NCBI GenBank assembly: GCA_013397845.1
Contig: VZTG01005254.1
Span: forward strand, 62,001 to 126,000
DNA from: Melanocharis versteri
Lineage: Eukaryota > Chordata > Aves > Passeriformes > Melanocharitidae
Direction of reading: 5' to 3'
Length of the DNA stretch: 64,000 nt
A program made the position numbers and the translations under genes. The notes beneath the pieces are model-generated. The model worked only from the letters and a program-made list of their open reading frames with translations. It was not told where the DNA came from and searched no databases. Position 1 is the stretch's first letter. The number at the start of each line of letters is the position of its first letter. Positions 57,791-64,000 of the stretch are shown in pieces.

Positions 57791-58763
57791 GGCAGATTAC
57801 AGCATTACTTTCAGGCAAGCTCTGTGCAGCGCAGGCTCCTACCTGTGCCACATCCACAGCCCTTCGTGGCCTCTGGTATTTATGACACACAGAAAAGAGA
57901 GATGTGTTCCCCATGAGAGCTGGAGGCAAACAGCATCCCAAAAAAGGAAGAGAAAACAATATGCTGAATCCATCAAAGATTGTTACTTCATAGACTTTTC
58001 ACAGCCAAATAAACATTCTGCAGCTGGAGGTCTGCATGAGCCAGAATAACAAATGTCCCGAGACCTGCTAGAGATTTTGGATTAGGCTGTCTGATGAAAG
58101 AGGTTGATCCTGTGCATGCATGCATGGACAGAGGCAAGTATTTAGTGTACAGGTCCTGAAGAATAATTACCTGAAAGCACCTCTGATTTTATTTCTTGGG
58201 GTTTTTTTTGTTCCCAGGATTGGCAGGGTTTGGGGACGGTGGGGAGATTTGGGTTGGGTTTATTTTTCAGTGTGTTGTGGCCAGTGGCCGACTGGCAGGT
58301 ATCACACTCTTTTGGGGCATTAGGAGTGTTCACTGACCTTACAACAGCCTCAGAGATTTGACGGGTACATTTCACAGTTCCCATTTTAAAAGTGTTCACC
58401 TGGGACCTTGTCCCTCAGCCCTTGGTGCAACCCTGATTTCTTTGCCAATCTTCAGTTGTCTCAGGAATGGCTCCTTCGAACACTGCCATCAGCTGGCAAA
58501 TTCCTACATTTCTCATTCCCCTCTCCTCCCCACCTCTGGAAGAAGTTGGCTGTACTCACAGCTGCCTGGGCAGGTGGATTTTGACACTTTTGAACAGTGA
58601 TTTTCTTGGCAGTGACCTTCCCCAACAATCCTTAGGAAACTAAACTCTTTCTGGAGAGGGGACCCTGCTGTGAGTCAGTAGCAGTCGACAAGATGGAAAA
58701 TCAGGGATAAGAATTTCACAGTGGAGCAGGGCTGCTCACAGGGTGCCACAGAGACCTGCAACA
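57791..58763. other. Gene-free unique sequence
   Basis: No exon or repeat was recognised. The palindromic run TGCATGCATGCA lies at 58113-58124. The frames at 57786-58049 plus, 58120-58323 plus and 58142-58399 minus are unrecognised. Confidence 0.55.
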
Positions 58764-59345
58764 GGACTCAGACTATTCCTTGTATTTATAAATGGTCTGG
58801 AAAAGAGATAAATAACAACATGGCATCTGCTGCCAAGATGAATTTCTTCAGGACAGTTGTAACAAAAACAGCCTGCGAAGAGTTGCAGGAGTATTTTGCA
58901 GTACTAAATCACCTAAAAATTAGGAGGGAAAAAAAAAGCGCTATATTCTGTGTCAGACAGCAGAGTATTGCACATGAAGGGAAACAACTCTTGCTATATC
59001 CACCAAACAATGGGCTCCAAATTAAACCCTGCAGCTCAGGAGACAAATTTCTGAGGTCACCATCAATAGGCCTAATAATGATTACTTGTGGCAGTGGGGG
59101 AAAAACACAAACAAACATCAAGTTGAAATGGTGAGGAAAGAGGAAAGTACAAAGTGGTCAGCATCACTGGGCCACTGCCCACAGTGCACACCAGTGCCAG
59201 GTAGTTTTGGTCACCCAATTCAAAAAGGAGACAGAATTAGAAGATGCACTGGGACAGAGATGACAGACTTGGACCTTTCTGCCTGGAGATACACTATTTA
59301 TTAGAGGACATGATAAAAGGTTATAAAACCATGGATGGTCTAACA
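58764..59345 (+). pseudogene. Decayed internal CR1 LINE fragment (3' part of the reverse transcriptase ORF)
   Basis: The order of recognisable words follows the 3' half of the CR1 ORF2 coding region on the plus strand. First comes the 'TTTATAAATGGTCTGGAAAAG' type word near 58785 (the Phe-Ile-Asn-Asp-Leu block just before the reverse transcriptase FADD motif). Then come TTCAGGACAGTTGTAAC, TGCGAAGAGTTGCAGGAG, TTTTGGTCACCCAATTCAAA at about 59205 (from the block encoding the cysteine, tryptophan and Pro-rich C-terminal part), and GAGGACATGATAAAAGGTTA with TAAAACCATGG at about 59306. Frames are broken by stops and indels and the FADD block itself is no longer readable, so the element is dead. The 137-codon frame at 58721-59134 is a chance survivor across this relic and not a host gene. 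It is older and more diverged than the CR1 tails elsewhere in the window. Confidence 0.7.
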
Positions 59346-62300
59346 GAAATCCCTGAAGCAATGAAATCAACATGTTAAAAAAAAAATTAAAAACCAAACC
59401 AACACAGCAAAATCCCAGAAATATTTTATTAATTTGTGGATAATTCCCTTTCTTCCCCCTCCAAGACACTTCCACGTTTTCACAATGACTGCTTTCTGAG
59501 GCTGCCAGAACATAAGTCATATGTTGACCAAGTCCCTCATGAAGGACACATGTGAGGAAGCTTGCATGCTTTTGCTACATGACGAAACTCATCGCCAGGG
59601 AAAGCTGCTCAGGCCAAAAGCAGAAATGTGATCCAAAAAGTGGATTAAATAAATTCACAAAGAGCAGATCCCTCTGTTAAGTCCCACAGAATAAAGCCAC
59701 CTTCTTCAAGAAGTCCCTTGAGTGGGAGGCTGAAAAGATCAGCCTGAGGAAGAATTGTGCTATCAATTCCTTCCCACAGGCACCTGCTGCTATTCAGTGT
59801 CCACCAATGACATGTGACAGGAAGGAGAATTATTTCAAATCCTTTTCTGTTCTATCACCAGCTCTCCAAACCAGAGTGCTAAAGTTTTGTGGTTTTTTTT
59901 TCATTCCTGAATCATTCCTGTCTCTCATCCAGCAAAGAGTGAAAGGAGATGCACACTAAACACACAACCCTTCCAGGACAGGTGTATGGTAACTCTGAGA
60001 GAACCTTACATCATATGTAAATCATTTGGATAGTTCTTCCCAAAACTCTGCTGCTGCTGAAATAAACAAAGCACAAACTTTCCCAGATGTGTGCTTCATG
60101 AGGAATTCTCAGTCAACGTATGATTTATAATTTGGCATCCTTAGAAAACACAAAACCATGATTCAAAGATGGAATGTAGATGTGGAATTGCTAAGGAGGG
60201 AGGTAGAGAGGCTTTATTCATAGATTAGTCCAAACTCCTGTATTTGTAAGCTTTTTCACAGCTTCCAAATGTTGCACTGGGCAACTCTCCTTCCTCTCAT
60301 AGTAAGATTGAGTGTCCAGATTCCCTTAATTTTCCATAACTGATAGCCAAGTAAAATTTCCTCTGCAAAACTTGCAGGGTGAGCAGTTGCATTTTTGTGC
60401 AACAGAAGAGGAAGAGTAGAGTGTTCCACTGATTTCTGCTGGAGAAAGGTTTGCTGTGCAAGCAGCAAGATCACCCCTACAAAAAGCAACCCTATTGATT
60501 TCCAGAGTGCTTGTCACTAAAACCTCTCCTCCTTCATAGAGACCCAGAGCACTGGGAAAATAAAGAAACCAGGTCTATAACAACCAGAACTGAAGAAGAT
60601 GGAAGAGAGAACATTGGCTGAAAGAGATTACCAATATAACCTTCATCCCCAGGAAGAAACAAAATCTAACCTAAGAGGGAAGAGGCAGATGAAATCAGCA
60701 GAAAGCTTAGGACAAGCATTGAACAACACCAGTATGAATGAATATGTGTCTGTATCTTCCACAGATATTTTGGCAACCTTGGCTGAACGATGATTTAGCC
60801 TGGCATCCATTCTTTCCAACTCATCTGTCTGCTAAAGGTGTCAGTTCCCCTGCACTACCTACAGGAATATTTTGACGGAATTGTCACGGAGGACTCACTG
60901 GTGCTGTTTTCACTTGGCATCATTGACATCCTCCTTTTGTTTCTGCATCTCCTCTTCTTCCAGCTGCATTTCTCTCTTTTTTAAACCTCTTTTTTCCCCA
61001 CAAGATGAGATCCTCCATCAGTGCCTTGTGCAGATGCTGCCAAGTGAACACCACTGTAATGTTACAGAATTTCTCCATTCTCCTGGCAGGTAGGCCCTTT
61101 CCTGGGACACACAAGATAAAATTGAGGGAGAACTCTGTGGCAGGCAGAGTCTAAAGCTTTCAGTGTAAATAAAGACTTCCTACAGAGCCATGAAGGACTC
61201 CCATAACACATGCATGGAGAGGAAAAAAAGAACAGTTTCAGTAATTTTAGACAGGAGCCTTGTCATGCAGACTAAACACTGACCAAAGAGCAACCAAGGA
61301 TAATAGGAGAGTGTAAATACATAAAGCCTTACATGTGGCCAGGAAACTGACATTTAATCCAAACTAATTAAATGTGTTTTAAACAGTACATCAAAGACTT
61401 CTCAAATTCAAAGGTGGTGTCAGAAACAGAAGACAGGGAAAATAAACTAGACAGAGGAACGGGAAGAACAAAATATGGGAATTTTGGTCTAGAAAAGTTT
61501 AGACGATTGCAACAGGGAGAGGAAATAAAATCAACCCAATTTATTCACTGGGAGGATGATGCTAGGAAAAAGGGATGGGTTCAGCAGCATTGGGAACCAG
61601 CAAACAACCTCCGAGAAGTCATCGTTCCCCACACCCACACAAGGTAAAGATTGGCTCTTTGAGTCGTGAAGCAAAAGAGGTATTGTATGAAAAATACGGT
61701 AACTTCTAGAACTTGCAACATAACCTCAGCCTACCAGGAAAAGCCAGGCTCACAGTGAAATCATGCATTCAATGGGACCCAAGAGAATACTCAACCAAGG
61801 CAAAAAATAGCTGCTCCAGCTTATTAACCGCCTCTCCGGCATCCTGGGGACAACAGGCAGCTCCACCAGCAACCTCAGAGGGAGAAACTGCTCAGAAACA
61901 CCCTGATGAAATACCCTGTGTGGTCCTGCCCCTTCCCCAGGGCCCGTCCCCACCACAGCAGCTGTTTTGGCTGGTTTTGAGGTGGGGCAGGGTGAGGAGC
62001 AGGTTCAGCCTCCCCGCGTGGCCAGTCTGTCCCTCGGCACGAGGAACCCGCTGCGGGGAGGGAACTCGAACTGAGAGCTGAGTGCACAAAATCTGAGCTG
62101 GGCCATCCAAGCTGACAGGCTGGAAGAAGGAAAGAACAAAACCTGTTCAACTTGGCAAGACCGTAACCGGTGAGGAACAGAAAGTACCTGGAAAAATGAG
62201 AACCGTACAAAAGGGATTGCATGAGTAAAGGAGATGGGAGTAAGGGAAATTTAACCAGAAAAAAAAAAATCTGGAGAGACAGACCCATAAATGGAGTCAT

Positions 62301-62930
62301 TTTTATACCAAAATGTTTCATACCTTAAAAAGTACATGGCAGACCAGGGACGAGATGACATAGTAGGCCTTTCCCAATGGCTTCCAGTAGTTTCCCTTTA
62401 GCTCTATCCATGTGGTTTTACTGCCTGGAACAGCTCTGCTGCAGTGAGAACTGGCTGATCCCTGAGCACAAACAAGCTGCATTTCCAACCAGCAAGCAGT
62501 GCCCATGGAGTCCATGGGACTACTCATGCATAGCAAACGCATCCCTAGGTGCTGGAAATGATGGATATAGAAATTTTTCAGCCTCGGCTGCACCACCAGA
62601 AAGTTAGCTGCAAATAACTATTCTCATCCTGGAACATGGAAAACCGCCCTTCCTTCACTGTTTGCATCATTTGCTCCCAGGTCTGCATTCAGGCTCGAGC
62701 ACCTGTGTGTAATTCTGCTCCTTTCAGCCTGCCCTTCTTCCCTGAATAACTGCTTCTGTCAGTTTCTTAACGATATCTGAAAGGACATTATATGAGCTAG
62801 AAGCAGCTGAGCCAGTTGAACAGCCTCATCCATCTTCCTCCTCACCTGTGTTTTGTTCCATCCTTTCATTTTTAACAGGCAACTTGGTGCATTTTTTAAA
62901 ATTAAGTAAAATACCCATCATCTTTGCAAT
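59346..62930. other. Gene-free unique sequence
   Basis: No exon or RNA is supported. The stretch 61440-61570 (TCTAGAAAAGTTTAGACGA and nearby) faintly recalls the CR1 ORF2 end but cannot be aligned by eye. The GC-rich patch 61800-62080 gives overlapping frames on both strands (61713-62081 plus, 61875-62321 minus) that match nothing known. Confidence 0.5.
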
Positions 62931-63180
62931 ATTTTCTTTAGATTGTTTACTTTAATTTTGGTTTCCCTGCTTAATCTTTTTCACAAAGGCGCATGCATTT
63001 TTAAATCTTCCAAGGAAAATAATTACAAAGATAATCCAGCTGAGTGTAATCAAACTGCAGGGTTCTTTATTTTCCTGGCCTTTTAATTTAATTTCACATC
63101 CTGTGGTCTTAAAGAAATATTAGGATTATAACATCTTGTTATTGTTTAGATTACATGCCAGTAAAAATAGGGGGTAACCA
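62931..63180. promoter_or_regulatory. Candidate AT-rich conserved non-coding element
   Basis: The stretch is non-repetitive and AT-rich, with AATTAC, GATAATCC, TTTAATTTAATTT and a forkhead-type TTGTTTA word (63142-63148). It has no gene content. The regulatory role is an inference from motif density only. Confidence 0.18.
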
Positions 63181-64000
63181 ATTCTTTTCTTCTCCACTGC
63201 CACACAAAAAACTCATACAGCACACAGAATATTTTCAAAATAAAGATGCAGGGGAAGATCTCAGATGAGCATGAGTTATACCCCTAACTCCCAATTTTCT
63301 GCCCAGAACCTGTGTTTATTTGGTTGGCTTTGACTAATATTACATAAGCACAGTAACTGCTTTGATAAAACAACCTGCTTTTAAACTTCTTCAGTGCAAC
63401 AATATAGATCCTGATGTGATATTGCAGCTTTCCCTGGATCAATACAAACCAGAAGTCATTCACAGAGTAACGCTGGCAGAAAACCGGTGTGGGAGAAGAA
63501 TCAGTCAGCCAAACAACCAAACCACAACTTCTGTCTCTGCCCACGCAGGAGGACCCTGCCCCCACCCTCGCAGTCAGTTTTGGGGTTTGTGGGGATCAGA
63601 ACACATCTGCAGTAGCTCTGACTACACAGCTGGGGCTGCAGACCCTTCCCTGCAAACATCAAAGTCCTCAGCACACGGGTTTTCATCCTCTGAGCTGGGA
63701 AGAGATCATTAGCAGCTCTCAGCTAGCACAGCAGTACCTGGAAAGGCAGCTCATTTTCCAAGAAGTCAGACGGGATGCAAGGATGTAGGGTCTCTGTTGT
63801 GCATTTTTTCCTGGAGTAACACATTGTGCTGTCCACAGGCATAAAGGAGAAAGGAAGAAATATCAGCCACCAAACAGGTGTAACACAGCCCCAGGGCCTA
63901 AAAGCAGCAAAGTCAGAGCTGCTGAATTCCTCTTAAGATGTTTCTCCTTCAAAATAGGGCAGCACGTGCCCATCCAAAACTCACTGGGGAAAAAGGCATG
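63181..64000. other. Gene-free unique sequence to window end
   Basis: No exon, RNA or repeat was recognised. The frames at 63362-63712 and 63489-63788 plus overlap each other in different phases and match no known protein. Confidence 0.5.

Noticed and set aside
58721..59134. 137-codon plus frame that might be a host gene
   Set aside because: Most of it lies over the decayed CR1 reverse-transcriptase-region fragment; it is a remnant read-through.
61372..61647. 91-codon frame ending at AAG|GTAAAG, with faint CR1-like words
   Set aside because: Neither the exon nor the CR1 reading could be supported by an ordered set of matches.
1..64000. CRISPR arrays, operons, prophage, insertion sequences, tRNA or rRNA genes
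   Set aside because: No spaced direct repeats, compact gene strings, ribosome-binding-site spacing, cloverleaf or rRNA signature was found. The repeats and composition are those of a vertebrate (avian) nuclear genome.

Overview
The window looks like avian nuclear DNA from a gene-poor region: either an intergenic desert or the inside of a very large intron. The organism call rests on repeats. Five fragments of CR1 LINEs are recognisable. Four are the 3' tail type that ends in ATTCTATGA-like words. One carries the 'CTGGCCCTGCACAGGACACCCC' type tail, common in Neoaves and especially songbirds, at 9192-9430. No mammalian SINEs or LINE-1, no long microsatellites and no rRNA or tRNA were seen. 'Bird' is well supported; 'songbird' is only a guess.

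No protein-coding gene can be supported. Every open frame is short (the longest is 195 codons, 48289-48876 minus), starts and stops at random, overlaps equally long frames on other frames or strands, and matches no family I recognise. Two places look like possible terminal exons (pyrimidine tract, AG, short open frame, AATAAA): 41198-41535 and 42376-42535, both plus strand. Both are weak and would fit a lncRNA as well as a coding gene.

Layout. 1-9 kb: unique sequence with a FOX/CRE motif pair at 511-545, a candidate conserved element at 3590-3960, and CR1 tails at 4775, 7309 and 9192. 9.9-12.7 kb: candidate regulatory patches with a strong short hairpin at 10180-10206 and a GATA-site cluster at 12487-12564. 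14.7 kb: CR1 tail. 16.6-18.2 kb: a 648-base stretch bounded by a single-N gap and containing a second single N duplicates adjacent sequence at about 99.5% identity. This is most simply an assembly error that kept two alleles side by side. 20.3 kb: mirrored GATA sites around a TAATTA core. 26.1-26.9 kb: CpG-rich patch followed by a POU-type site. 34.5-36 kb: two motif-rich, AT-rich patches with POU octamers. 41-42.5 kb: the possible terminal exons. 44.6 kb: MIR-like remnant. 48.2-48.85 kb: second CpG-rich patch with adjacent inverted repeats. 52.9 and 57.7 kb: further inverted-repeat patches. 58.8-59.3 kb: decayed internal (reverse transcriptase region) CR1 fragment. The rest to 64 kb is unique sequence with an AT-rich candidate element near 63 kb.

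The recognised repeats cover only about 1.4 kb (roughly 2%), which is low even for a bird. Together with the scattered CpG- or homeodomain-motif-rich patches, this fits a regulatory desert near a developmental gene. That is an inference: conservation cannot be seen in one sequence. I found no evidence for a novel multi-gene system here.
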